Positions 1-11,117 of a stretch of DNA of 64,000 nucleotides are shown piece by piece. The position numbers and the translations under genes were made by a program. How positions within the stretch are numbered: position 1 is the stretch's first letter; each line of letters starts with the position of its first letter. The notes under the pieces are model-generated. The model did not search any database, was not told where the DNA came from, and saw nothing but the letters and a program-made list of their open reading frames with translations. The DNA is from Chimonanthus salicifolius (taxonomy: Eukaryota > Streptophyta > Magnoliopsida > Laurales > Calycanthaceae). Location of the stretch: NCBI GenBank assembly GCA_013350335.1, contig CM023540.1, positions 33,935,925 through 33,999,924 on the forward strand. Reading direction: 5' to 3'.

Positions 1-115
1 TTGCCCACATGGGTTTGTAGCTGAACTGTAATCTCCCACTTTAAGAAGTGGGTGGTGCTAGGTTTGAGGATTTTACATTGGATTTTTTTACCATTTTCAC
101 ACATAAATTTTAAAA
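1..115 (+). mobile_element. SINE (family B) fragment at the window edge
   Basis: TTGCCCACATGGGTTTGTAGC, then CCCACTTTAAGAAGTGGG, match the head of family B. The middle is deleted and the copy resumes at TTTTACATTGGATTT and ends near CACACATAAATTTT. Confidence 0.5.
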
Positions 116-684
116 AATAATTATTTACTTTATTTAAAATCTCATTAATTCGAGTAAACTCAAACTTATCTTAATCTTTTTGTAATTTTAAACTACAGTC
201 TCCACTTTAAAGTGGAATTACTATCATGGTAGTATTTTGTGTTGATTGTTGGTTGTAGTTTGTAAATTAATATTAAAATAATGCTTTTCATTTTAAGACA
301 AATAAATTTGTAAGAGATGGGCATAGAGGACACATTGGTTTGAAGATTGGGTTTTGATTTAATGGCTGCATCCGAGAGTCGGATCTATATTATAATGAAA
401 AATTTAAAAGGTCAGGTAGCTGAATCTTAAAAAAAATAGGGCGTTCATTCTACAACAGAAACACACACAAAAACGCGTATTTTTTAAAAGATTTTACCGT
501 TAGGATGGCCACCTAAAAATAAGGTTCAGTATATCATTTTAAAAATATTTTTAAAGATCATAGTTAAACATCTTAATGAAGTTTTTTTACTAAAGATACT
601 TAATCAAATGGTAATAAAGATACATTTAACAAATTTAAATTTAGAAAAAAATTGTCCAATGAACCTTATAAAGGATTTTTTTTT

Positions 685-2401
685 GGGAGCACTTGCACAC
701 ATCTGGAAATCCTGCCTCTACACATCCGTTTTTGAAATTTGGTGGCAAATTACCCTTTTACTCCCATATTTCCAATCATTCGAATGAATGCCCAGTTCAT
801 TTTGGCATTCATTCGAATGAATGGGTTGAACAGTAATACGGAATACTGTTCAGCCCCATTCATTCGAATGAATAGTGTTTAACAATGAATGTATGCATTC
901 ATTACCATTCATTCGAATGAATAGTATTTATCAATGAATATATGTTGAATCATTCGAATGAATGGGATTCATTCGAATGATTCCATTATGCGCTTCATTC
1001 ATTTGTTATGAGCTTCATTCATTCGGACAACTGCTTCATTCAGCAAGCAGTAAAAATTATTTAAATATTTATTTTTAAAACTTTAAACTTATTTTTTAAG
1101 CATTGTATATTTCTAAAATTTCTCAAATTGAATATTTAGACTAATTACAATAACCTGATAAAAATACCTTAAGACTTCAAGATCTTTTGACACCCCTAAA
1201 TATTTAAAACACAGTATTTTACAAATAAGGGTATCCCTAGGCTGTGTCGAAAACACATTTGGAAGTGTCAAAAGACCTTGAAGTCTTAAAGTATTTTTAT
1301 CAGATTATCGTAATTAGTCCGAATATCCAATTTGAGAAATTTTAAAAATACACAGTGCTTAAAAAATAACGGTCTATGTTTTAAAATATAGACAGTTATT
1401 TATAAACACTGTGTATTTTCAAAATTTCTGAAATTAAATATCCGGACTAATTACGATAATCTGATAAAAATACCTTAAGACTTTAAGGTCTTTTGACACT
1501 CCTAAATATTTAAAACACATTATTTTACAAATAAGGGCATCCCTAGGCTCTGTCGAAAACACATTTAGGAGTGTCAAAAGACCTTAAAGTTTTAAAGTAT
1601 TTTTATCAGGTTATCGTAATTAGTCCGGATATTTAATTTCATAAATTTTGAAAATACACAGTGTTTAAAAATAACTGTCTATATTTTAAAACATAGACCG
1701 TTATTTTTTAAGTACTGTGTATTTTTTAAATTTCTCAAATTGAATATCCGGACTAATTACGATAACCTGATAAAAATACTTTAAGACTTCAAGGTCTTTT
1801 GACACTTCCAAATGTGTTTTCGACACAGCCTAGGGATACCCTTATTTGTAAAATACTGTGTTTTAAATATTTAGGAGTGTCAAAAGACCTTGAAGTCTTA
1901 AGGTATTTTTATCAGGTTATTGTAATTAGTCTAGATATTCAATTTGAGAAATTTTAGAAATATACAATGCTTAAAAAATAAGTTTAAAGTTTTAAAAATA
2001 AATATTTAAATAATTTTTACTGCTTGCAGCTGTCCGAATGAATGAAGCGCATAATGGAATCATTCGAATGAATCCCATTCATTCGAATGATTCAACATAT
2101 ATTCATTGATAAACACTATTCATTCGAATGAATGAAGTCCATTCATTCGAATGAATGCATACATTCATTGTTAAACATTATTCATTCGAATGAATGGGGC
2201 TGAACAGTATTCCGTGTTACTGTTCAGCCCATTCATTCGAATGAATGCCAAAATAAACTGGGCATTCATTCGAATGAATGCTAAAATGAACTGCGCATTC
2301 ATTCGAATGATTGGAAATACGGGGGTAAAATGGTAATTTGCCACCAAATTTCAAAAACGGGTGTGTAGAGGCAGGATTTCCGAGTGTGTGTAAGTGCTCC
2401 C
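685..2401. mobile_element. 1.7-kb foldback (long-TIR) DNA element with nested palindromes
   Basis: The two halves are near-perfect reverse complements: GGGAGCACTT at 685 pairs with the end at 2401, and the match continues to a centre near 1545. Nine T residues precede the left end (676-684) and at least nine follow the right end (2402-2411), fitting a 9-bp duplication in a T tract, as Mutator-like elements make. The outer 350 bases of each arm carry repeated CATTCATTCGAATGAATG palindromes. The inner 900 bases hold smaller nested inverted repeats. No transposase frame is present, so it is non-autonomous. The superfamily call is an inference. Confidence 0.75.
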
Positions 2402-2561
2402 TTTTTTTTTTCTCAATCAAAGTATCCAAACCTCTTAGATCGCCTGACTAATCATCGGAGCATATACAAGTTTCTATATTCAAACATATGAATAACTCTA
2501 TAATGAATGACCCTTTGGATGTAGTGAAAATTGAACTTAGGATTCCTAGGACGGGCTCTTA

Positions 2562-4411
2562 GGCTGCGTTTGGATGGGGGGTAATTTTTATAGGGGTTAC
2601 CCCTAAGTAGGGGTCACCCTTGAGTAGGGGTCACCCTTGAGTAGGGCTGACCTTTGAATTGGGATTACCCTTATCTTGTTTGGTAATTGTTGTGGTAAAG
2701 TAAACCTTACCCTAAGGGTAAAAAATCTTGTTTGGTAACTACAAACAAGGGTAACCTGATATATTAATTTTTTTTTTTATAAAATATAATTATAAATAAT
2801 ATTTATTAAGTAAATTCTAATAATATAACTTATAATAATATTATCTAATTTCTATAAATTCTTTTTCATAATTATAATTTAAAATAAACACTTGCATTCT
2901 AATATTAAAAATATAAATAAAGATTTTTTTGATATTACTATTTTAAATCCCAATAAATAAATAAAAAATATCAACATATCTCTTCATAAAAATTATAAAA
3001 ATTATTTTTTATATTATATGAATTTAATAAAAATATTAATTCTCATAAAATTATTAATATGTCAGTTTACCCCTACGTACAATTACCCCTGCTCAAGGGT
3101 AACCCCTGTAAAAATTTACCCCTCACTCAAATGCATCACATTGAAAATGTTACAGAAATTTAATTTTTATATTATATAGATTTAATAAAATTATTAATTC
3201 TCATAAAATTGTTAATATGTCAGTTTACCCCTACGTACAATTACCCCTGCTCAAGGGTAACCCCTGTAAAAATTTACCCCTCACCCAAATGCATCACGTT
3301 GAAAATGTTGTAGAAATTTTATTTTTATATTATATAGATTTAATAAAATTATTAATTCTCATAAAATTATTAATATGTCAGTTTACCCCTACGTACAATT
3401 ACCCCTGCTCAAGGGTAACCTCTGTAAAAATTTACCCCTCACCCGAATGCATCACATTGAAAATGTTACAGAAATTTAATTTTTATATTATATAGATTTA
3501 ATAAAATTATTAATTCTCATAAAATTGTTAATATGTCAGTTTACCCCTACGTACAATTACCCCTGCTCAAGGGTAACCCCTGTAAAAATTTACCCCTCAT
3601 CCAAATGTATCACGTTAAAAATGTTGCAGAAATTTTATTTTTATATTATATATATTTTATAAAATTATTAATTCTCATAAAATTGTTAATATGTCAGTTT
3701 ACCCATACGTACAATTATCCCTGCTCAAGGGTAACCCCTGTAAAAATTTACCCCTCACCTAAATGCATTACATTGAAAATGTTGACACATTTTTAAAATA
3801 ATCTTCTAATAGAATAAATTGTTAATTACCCTGAAAGATATTATCATAAATCTCAAAATTTTCAGAATTTTGAGACCCTATCGAAATTTCGACAAAATCA
3901 CCCCTTAAAAATAGAACATGTTGACAAATACGTTTTAGAAAATTATATAATATATAATTGAAAAATAAATGAAGGCACGGGATAAATAGGGGAAAAGTTT
4001 CCTTAAAAAATAAAAAATAAATAAAAAACCATTATTATTATTTTAAATTTCAAAAAATGAATACAAAATTCATTATATCTCTTCATAAAAAAATATAATT
4101 TATTGCTTGGTGATATAAGATTTATCAAATGGAAATAATGGAGTGCTTTTAAAAAAAATAAAAGCCAAGTACTTACCAAAATAAATAAATAAAAATATAT
4201 ATATATATTAAAAAAAAAAATCATAAGTAAAAGAGGGAGGGGGGGTAAGGAGGGGTATTAAAAAACGAATACCCCTTGCCCCGTGGGGGTATTGGAAATG
4301 GAGGGGAGAGGGGTAAAAATTTGAATTTTTACCCCTCCCCCCTTATTACCAAACGGGGGTAAGTAGGGGTAACTGGGGGTTACCCCCCTTACCCCCCATC
4401 CAAACGCAGCC
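2562..4411. mobile_element. Tourist/PIF-Harbinger-like non-autonomous element
   Basis: A perfect 23-bp terminal inverted repeat begins GGCTGCGTTTGGATGGGGGG at 2562 and is mirrored at the right end (4389-4411). TTA flanks both sides (2559-2561 and 4412-4414), the usual target of PIF/Harbinger elements. GGGTAA/TTACCC motifs fill the subterminal parts. The 1,850-bp interior is AT-rich, without a transposase, and holds a tandem array. Confidence 0.85.
3061..3785. repeat. 158-bp tandem array, about 4.6 copies, inside the Tourist-like element
   Basis: GTCAGTTTACCC(C/A)TACGTAC begins at 3061, 3219, 3377, 3535 and 3693, an exact 158-base period. The last unit stops near 3785. Two apparent 90-residue frames here are repeat translations and not genes. 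Confidence 0.95.
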
Positions 4412-4414
4412 TTA

Positions 4415-5406
4415 GTCATCACTCTGAGTCCTTTGAGTCTAATGTAAGACTTTTGTATTTAGATGCCTATCTAATATTGGAATTAGCCTTGTAAAAAATG
4501 CTAAATATTATACTTCAAGAGTAATGGTATTCGGAACACACTCTTCGATAAAAGAAATTAGATAATTAATTATGTTGATAATTAAACTCTTCAGAAAGAC
4601 TCCTCAAATCATTCTACTTCGTAATTTTATTTGAAATAAAAATGATTAAAAATATATTTTTACTTCACCCATCTTTTATCTAATATGAGCTGTGTACATT
4701 TAATTTATGCTTAAGTTTGAATTATAATTTTTTATTGTGAAAGATGAAATTAAAAACCATATTATCAAGAGTTCAACTTTAAAAGGACGAGATGATTTCA
4801 TATGGCCAATTATAGCCTATAAAATAAAATAAAAAATCTCCTTTCTAAGTGACTCCACGGCATAATTCTAATCATACAAAATTGAGTCACTAGTTTTTAT
4901 GACTTTATTTTGAATTAATAAAAAGCTATATTTGATGTTATTTATTAATCATGTAAAAGTAAAATAGATATTATGAATATAATAATTATCGGAAACAAAT
5001 TTCATTTAAATATTTTGTCATTAAATTTAAGTGAATAAAATGAATAGTTGATAAAGAGTCTTAATTTAACTATTGATTTATTTGATTTAGATCAAGTAAA
5101 TAAATATATTTATTTAGAATAAATTTTCACTAAAGTCACAATAAACAACTACTTTTTATTTTTCTAGATTACTAAACTTGAAAACATTCTATATGTTATA
5201 TAATTAAAAATCAGACAGATCCAGCAGAGGGATGGATAAATTATTATGAGGCTCACAAAATTACTGTTACATTCTTTTTAAAATAAGAACAAATAATTGA
5301 ATAAATATATTTTTATCTGTCATTGTCAATGTCAAAATGAAGATACAAGGACAAATTCATTTAGCTTTTTTCTTTTTAAATTTAATAATGGCTAAAATGT
5401 AATAGT
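4415..5406. other. AT-rich intergenic DNA, nothing recognised
   Basis: No coding frame, RNA gene or clear repeat end is visible in this stretch. Confidence 0.5.
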
Positions 5407-5570
5407 TGTCCACATGGTGTAAGTCAATTGGTAATCTTCCGCCGCAGGAAGTGGGAGGAGTTAAGTTTTAGCCCCCATGACCTCATCTGGTGTGTCGTAA
5501 GGGCAGTAGGTATCCCTCATGAAAATTTTACGTTGGATTTTTGCTGTTTTCCATATGTAAATTCAAAAAA
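5407..5570 (+). mobile_element. SINE (family B) copy
   Basis: It starts TCCACATGGTGTAAGTC, has a paired GGAAGTGGGAGG segment, GGTGTGTCGTAAGGGCAGTAG, then TTTTACGTTGG and ends CCATATGTAAATTC. The B box is degraded (AAGTTTTAGCCCCCATGACC). Confidence 0.6.
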
Positions 5571-5976
5571 TTAAATAATGTAGATATCCAAATTTCTATC
5601 ATCAGAGACAATGTTTATGTAGTTGAGTATAAAGAAGAAAAATGCAAGTTTCTTTTTTTTTATTATTTGATATTTACTATACAAGCCCTCACTTTTTTTC
5701 TATTTTTTTCGTTCAAGTAGAAATCTATTTCGAGAAAAGAGAGGAGAAACAATCATCTTCTCTTCTCTCTGCTTAACTCTATTCTTTCATTTGTTTCTCT
5801 TCACATTTTTTCATTGGTGACTGGCAAACAATTTCAAAAGAATCCATCTCTAAGAGAATCTCTTGAGAAATCTCAAATTTAAAAAAAATAAAAATCTCCA
5901 ATTTAAATAACTTTCTAAACAGTAAAATAAAATAAATAAATCCAATGTCTAATAAGGAGTAACTTCAGTATCTTTA

Positions 5977-6140
5977 TCGGACTAAATTACCGCTGTTAAT
6001 CGGCATGAAACGAGAGCCGGCAAGAGTGCAGGTGAGGTTGGTGTTGCTATCTGTACTCGCATTGCATAGGACAGATTCTGTATCAACTTGTTTGTCTTTC
6101 ACCTCTTTGGAAACTTTCACCTGGCGAATCCACACTTGAT
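5977..6140 (-). pseudogene. Possible protein-coding fragment, unknown family
   Basis: On the minus strand a 55-codon open stretch ends at a TAA near 5977 and contains CNASTDSNTNLTCTLAGSRF and MPINSGNLVR. It is richer in G+C and less repetitive than the DNA around it, which suggests a former exon. A TGA lies just upstream, and no start or splice site is obvious. I do not recognise the family. Chance is a real alternative, since the plus strand is also open for 44 codons. Confidence 0.25.
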
Positions 6141-6370
6141 GTATGATGTATCATACAATTACCCAGTTACACACATGTGACTGGTGGGCCTTTTCCCCTT
6201 TGTTTTATTCCGCTCAAACAATTTGAAGACATTTGTCTATGATTTAACCCAGCAAAGTTACCCTTTAAAACAGTTTTTTTTTTTTTTACCTACAAAAAGG
6301 TTGAAAAGTACTCACAGAAGAACGTGTAAATGATTTTGTATTCATTGTTTCGATTATAGATTAAAAAAAA

Positions 6371-6801
6371 GTAACAATTTTTTCACGGGTATTTTATATA
6401 ATTCAATACGGGTTTTATTTTATTATCTATTTAGTCCTTTGAATCTGCTCGCCGAACCCTTTAAATCGGTTCGCCGGATCACTGACATTTCTACTGCAGA
6501 GTAAATCGGTTCACTGACCGGCTTACTAAAATTTATCTAACTGAGATTTTCTTTTTATACAGAACAACAAATCAGATTACTAACCGGCTCATTGACCGGA
6601 TCACTAATCGGCCACTGAAATTTATCTAAGTGAGACTGTTTTTTCATTTAGAACAACGAATTGGATCACTAACCGGATCACTGAATTTTAATTAAATGCT
6701 TTCGTATGACAGTGAAAGAATAAAATGGGCAATACCCTAAATCCCGTGTTTTGTTATACAAAATACCCGTGGGAGAATCGCTACCCTAAAAAAATTGTTA
6801 A
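6371..6801. mobile_element. MITE-like inverted-repeat element with internal direct repeats
   Basis: GTAACAATTTTTT at the left is mirrored by AAAAAAATTGTTA at the right. CACGGGTATTTT at the left is mirrored by AAAATACCCGTG at the right. Inside, a unit of about 85 bases (containing ACTAACCGG..CATTGACCGG and TTTATCTAA.TGAGA) is repeated. Superfamily is unresolved. Confidence 0.55.
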
Positions 6802-6892
6802 GTTATGTATACTTTGTAGCCAATCTAAGCTGAGTAAACCCATTGCTACTTCTAGCTATAAATGATTGATTGATTGATAGACGGTAATAAAA

Positions 6893-7100
6893 AGAGTTGG
6901 TTTAATGGCCAAGCCACTCGTCTTATAAAATAAAGTCTTGAATTTGATTCACCTTTAATCTCTCCTAACAACTTTTTATAGAGCTATTCTCCATCAACTT
7001 ATCCCGTATGTGTGGGTTGAGACTTGAGAGGTTTACACATACTTATGGGATTAGTCTCACCTCTAATAGAAGGTAGAAATACTTATATTACACAAAAAAA
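6893..7100 (+). mobile_element. SINE (family A) copy, decayed
   Basis: A tRNA-like GTCTTGAATTTGATTCACC is followed by GTATGTGTGGGTTGAGACTTGAGAGG in the position where the 11352 copy has GTGTGTGGGATTGGGAGGC. It ends in an A run near 7095. The target duplication is not clear. Confidence 0.5.
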
Positions 7101-8099
7101 AATACTGTAACCATAGAGTCCCGGTTTGTCAAATATATTTTCAAACCATTTCTGAATATTCAATTTTCACTATTCGAAACTAATGTTAGACATGGTTATA
7201 ATTATTTAAGATTTGAACTCTATTTCATCTAATTATATATATATATATATAAATCAAGTATGTTTATATCTCATAGAATTTTCATATGAAAAATTTCCAA
7301 ATTCTTAAATCAGACTTTTTTTTTCACATGTCAACATCTCAAATAATCTCAGATAATAGAAGGTATCTCCCTGAATTGATTTATAGAAAAACAACACTGA
7401 AAAAGGGATTGATGGATCTACCACCAAATATTAGGTGTTCGTTCAAATCAAACAAACAAGCTAATTACATTAGGTTGTTTCAAGCGTTTTGATTGGAACA
7501 CCAATGGACACTAACATACAAGAAAATGAAAAATTCAACATTTTCTCCATTTTTAGCCTTATACATAATTTACTTTGATTACAAAATTGCCATTCAATCT
7601 TATTGTGGAAGACAAATATTGAAAAAACCTTGAATTTCCTATTTTCTGCTAGTCAGCATTCATTTTAATTAAAAAAAAAAAATCGGTGACCGAATTAAAA
7701 CCCTTTTTTACTTGAACTAAGTTATGTTAGATTGGCCAATGGCTGTGTTTTAGGCATCGAGGATGATTCAAATCTTAATCTTAGACACATGGACCGGATT
7801 TAGAAAAAAAAAACTCCATAACTAGTGCTGAGAGAATCAAAATCAATTAGATGTTTTAAAAATAATCAATTTTTTTTTCATGGTTTTTGGATACATAAGA
7901 AAAAGTACACAATTCGTATTAAGCCTAAAAGACTAGTCTTTGAGAGAATGGTGCTTTTAAGTGTTATATGGAGATATTGGTTTATTGAATTAACAGTTGT
8001 GGGACTTTTTGTCACTTCACACCCACCTTCACGTGCAGGTAAACCCTACGTCTGCATATGGAAACTTTAGGTTCACCTTCATGTGCAAGTTGACCCTGT

Positions 8100-8215
8100 G
8101 ATTACAAGCGGAACTTACTCTGATGCCATATTAGGACCTGTGTATCAAGTCCAAAAGCTAACTTTTAAGAGTGAGTTCTACCATAAGTCATGGTTTTCTA
8201 ACTTCGACTTTAAAT
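8100..8215 (-). mobile_element. Possible LTR/TRIM relic with primer-binding-like site
   Basis: The reverse complement contains TATGGCATCAGAGTAAG, close to the TGGTATCAGAGC that plant LTR elements use to bind initiator-Met tRNA. A matching second LTR was not found nearby. Confidence 0.3.
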
Positions 8216-8927
8216 AAAAAAAGATATTTAATGATAAATGCTTAAAAATTAACCAAATTTCAAACAACTTTTTTAATTGATTCTAATGATTAAAAGGTTT
8301 TTTCTCAGTCAGATCGCTGAGTTAATAAAAGAAATTTATATCAAGTTATCGACTGCTTAGTTTTGAGACTTGTGAAATAATGCTAAAATATTTAATAAAA
8401 TAATAAAGATGATAACAGAACTTTTTTTTTTTACTTTTATAACTTTTACGCGTATATAACCAGACATATATTTGCACAATGACTTTTTCTTTCCATTTTA
8501 AGTAGAGGAGATAGGGTGTCCTAGACATAAAAAACCATCTACTTTTTGTAAATATTTAAATTATTTTGGTCCTATTATACATATCAAGTTTTTTTTTTGA
8601 ATGTAGGGTAAGTGTTCATTCAAGAGGGAAAGACTCCCAAGAGATTATATATACCAAGTCACCAACCCAATGAACACAATAATAATAAAATATTAATAGA
8701 AGCATATAAAAATTGGTCTAAAATTTCTAAAATGAGCGAAACATCGTCCAATATCCATATTAATTTGTTTGTACAACTATTTAATACAATTTTGAAATTT
8801 TAATGAATATAAGTAACTGGGTTTTTATAGCTTAAAATTAAGAGATACGATCATTAGATTGGAGTAAAACTTTATACATCTATAAATATGGTCCTCTTTG
8901 CATCCCATCCAATCGTATGGGGCTCAA

Positions 8928-8999
8928 GCCCTATTTAAAGGTCAGTTATAATATCATCTTGCAAGATCAAAGACCTATTTAAGGGCAGTTTCAATATCA
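8928..8999. repeat. Short imperfect tandem duplication
   Basis: CCTATTTAAAGGTCAGTTATAATATCAT is followed at once by CCTATTTAAGGGCAGTTTCAATATCAT; the two differ by a few bases and the unit is about 40 bases. Confidence 0.6.
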
Positions 9000-9359
9000 T
9001 GTGTCACTTATGTCCTCTTAGACTTTTCATTGTAGAACCCATGGGCCATGGTTGGATCTCATCCACTATGTCTTGGGCTGGGCCTGACTTTTAGGCCTAT
9101 GGCTACGTTTCAGCCTGCATGTTATAGGGTTAGGCCTGATAGCTAAATGGTTTGGGCTTGTTCAGTCTTTGGACTAGGCCCCACTAGTATCTTAATATTC
9201 AGTTTTTCTATCTATAGGGTGTGGTATGAAAGAAAATGGTTTGGGCTAAATTGAAGTTTGAGGTTGAGTTGAATAGAGGTCTATTGGGCTCATTCGGGTT
9301 TGACATTTCATAACATGACTTGAACTTAGATAGGGCGGAGTTTTTTACAACCTATCAAT

Positions 9360-9653
9360 CAGGGGTTCTTAATATTCTTTCAATTTATTATTTTTTTATT
9401 TTTAATTTCTGAGTTTAAAAAATGGAAACAAAATTAAAAAAAACATTTTAAAAAATAAATCTTAATACATAAATATCGGCAAGGCCCATTGGTGAAATGA
9501 ATTTTTTTTTTTTTTTTAAAAAAAAACCACCGATATCGACCTATACATATCAGCCATAAAACTTGGATATCGCCCTACATTAATGGAATACGGCCTATAC
9601 AATACGTATCAGCCAATATACAAAGGGTTTAAAATCCGATATTAAAAGCCCTG
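9360..9653. mobile_element. hAT-type MITE, CAGGGG ends (copy 1)
   Basis: The left end CAGGGGTTCTTAATA matches the right end read in reverse, CAGGGCTTTTAATA. The flanks CTATCAAT and CAAACAAT agree at six of eight bases, as an old 8-bp target duplication would. The interior carries GATATCG and TATCAGCC motifs shared with the other copies. Confidence 0.6.
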
Positions 9654-10319
9654 CAAACAATGAAACCCAGCTTAGCCTGACCCATACTAAAGACTGGCCT
9701 TTGTTATCTTTTAGGCCTCAAATCATGATTGGGCCAAATTCCAAAGTTCATGAAACTGTAGTTAGTTGAATTTTCAATTAGAGCCTGTTTCCTTTCATCA
9801 AGGCACCTTTGCATCTACTTCAGGGTTTCAATGAAAAAATCAAAATCAAGGTCCAAGCCCATTTTTAGGAGAAAAATTATATGAGGTATAGTGAAATTGA
9901 CCTATTTTTTATTATGGTTTCATCGTGCACAATTCTTAATCAGGATTTTAAGGAAAGCATGTGAAAGTCTGTTGGGTTTTTAACTCATTTAACCAATCAA
10001 ATATTTATATATAATTATATAATAATTACATATCTTATTATTGCACATTATTATATTAGTCTCATAGATAAAATGTATTTTCCTCCTTTACTCAAAAACA
10101 AGATCATATTATAGAAATATGAAATTAGCGCTGATGTGGACATTAGAATCACTTTATTATCTCCAATTCCAAATTTCAATGAGACGTGTGAAGGAAGAGA
10201 CAGGCTAATATAATAATACAATGACAATGTTACTGGCTTAGTTGTCATTTGAATGTATAGTTGGCTAGAAAAGCTTGAAACTTGATGGGCCTTTTGGGCC
10301 TTCCTAAAAAAGAGTGAAT

Positions 10320-10509
10320 CAGGGGTCCAAAATTAAGTGGGGTCGAGATCTTTGCATCTTGACTGATATCTCGGTTTCACAATATCGGCCGATATCTTGG
10401 CCGATATTACTCTTTCTCTCTCTCTTTTGGGCCAAATCTCGGCCGAGACTGAGATGTATCGGCTGAGATGGCGAGATCTCAATCATATGGGTCGAGATTT
10501 GCACTCCTG
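10320..10509. mobile_element. hAT-type MITE (copy 2)
   Basis: It starts CAGGGGTCCAAAAT and ends GCACTCCTG. ATATCGGCCGATAT is in the middle. The flanking octamers GAGTGAAT and GCATGAAC agree at five positions, so the duplication is weak. A related block without clear ends lies at about 10590-10760. Confidence 0.5.
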
Positions 10510-10849
10510 GCATGAACCCACTTGTTTAAATGCATTCAGAAAAGGAGTCCGAGTCTGAAAATCCCACGTGAAGTTTATTCATTTCATAGTTACAAATCTC
10601 GGCCGATATGCACAGTATTAAAAGTGCTGGCGATATATCTATCGATATAGTCGAGATCTCGTCAATATCGGCCGATACACATTTATACGGCTGATATTTG
10701 TCTAAGAAATTTAAGAGAGAGAGATATCGGACGAGGTCTCGGCCCATATCTCGGAAAAGGCTTTTTTTTTTTTTTTTATTATGTGAGCTGGGTGGCCCAA
10801 TTTAAACTCATAACCAGCCCTAGCCTACCATTCTCCCTAATTTGATTAT

Positions 10850-11117
10850 GTGTATATAAAATTATAAAGATAAATAAATTTAAGGTGCGAGGGGAAAAAA
10901 GTAGGCGAATAATTTGTTTGGACTGCGGAACGCGAATCTCTGAAACTTCCACGATCCCGTGAACTCACTCACTGTTTTCCTTTTCTTCTCCAATTCTCCT
11001 TTTCCTCTGCTTCTAAATCGTGCTCGGGAATTTTCCTCTCTCTCTCTCTGAAGCTGAAAGCCCTTTCCCATTTCAAAGCTTAGTTGTCAGGATTAGGGTT
11101 TAGGGTTAGCAAAAAGA
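10850..11117 (+). promoter_or_regulatory. Putative core promoter and 5' leader of the 242-aa protein gene
   Basis: A TATA-like TATATAAA lies near 10853, about 260 bases before the start codon. A CT-rich run at about 11036-11049 and an interstitial telomere-like box (TTAGGGTTTAGGGTT, about 11093-11108) sit in the leader. Telo-boxes are known from promoters of growth-associated plant genes. The transcription start itself cannot be read from the sequence. Confidence 0.4.

Noticed and set aside
685..2401. CRISPR-like array because of repeated 18-base motif
   Set aside because: Spacing is irregular, the motif is a perfect palindrome within a transposon arm, and the DNA is a plant nuclear genome.
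2217..2429. 70-codon minus-strand frame with repeated HSNE motifs
   Set aside because: It follows the TTCGAA palindromes of the foldback element; the repeat comes from DNA structure and not from selection on a protein.
3217..3796. Two plus-strand frames of about 90 codons
   Set aside because: They translate the 158-bp tandem units and repeat their own sequence; there is no gene.
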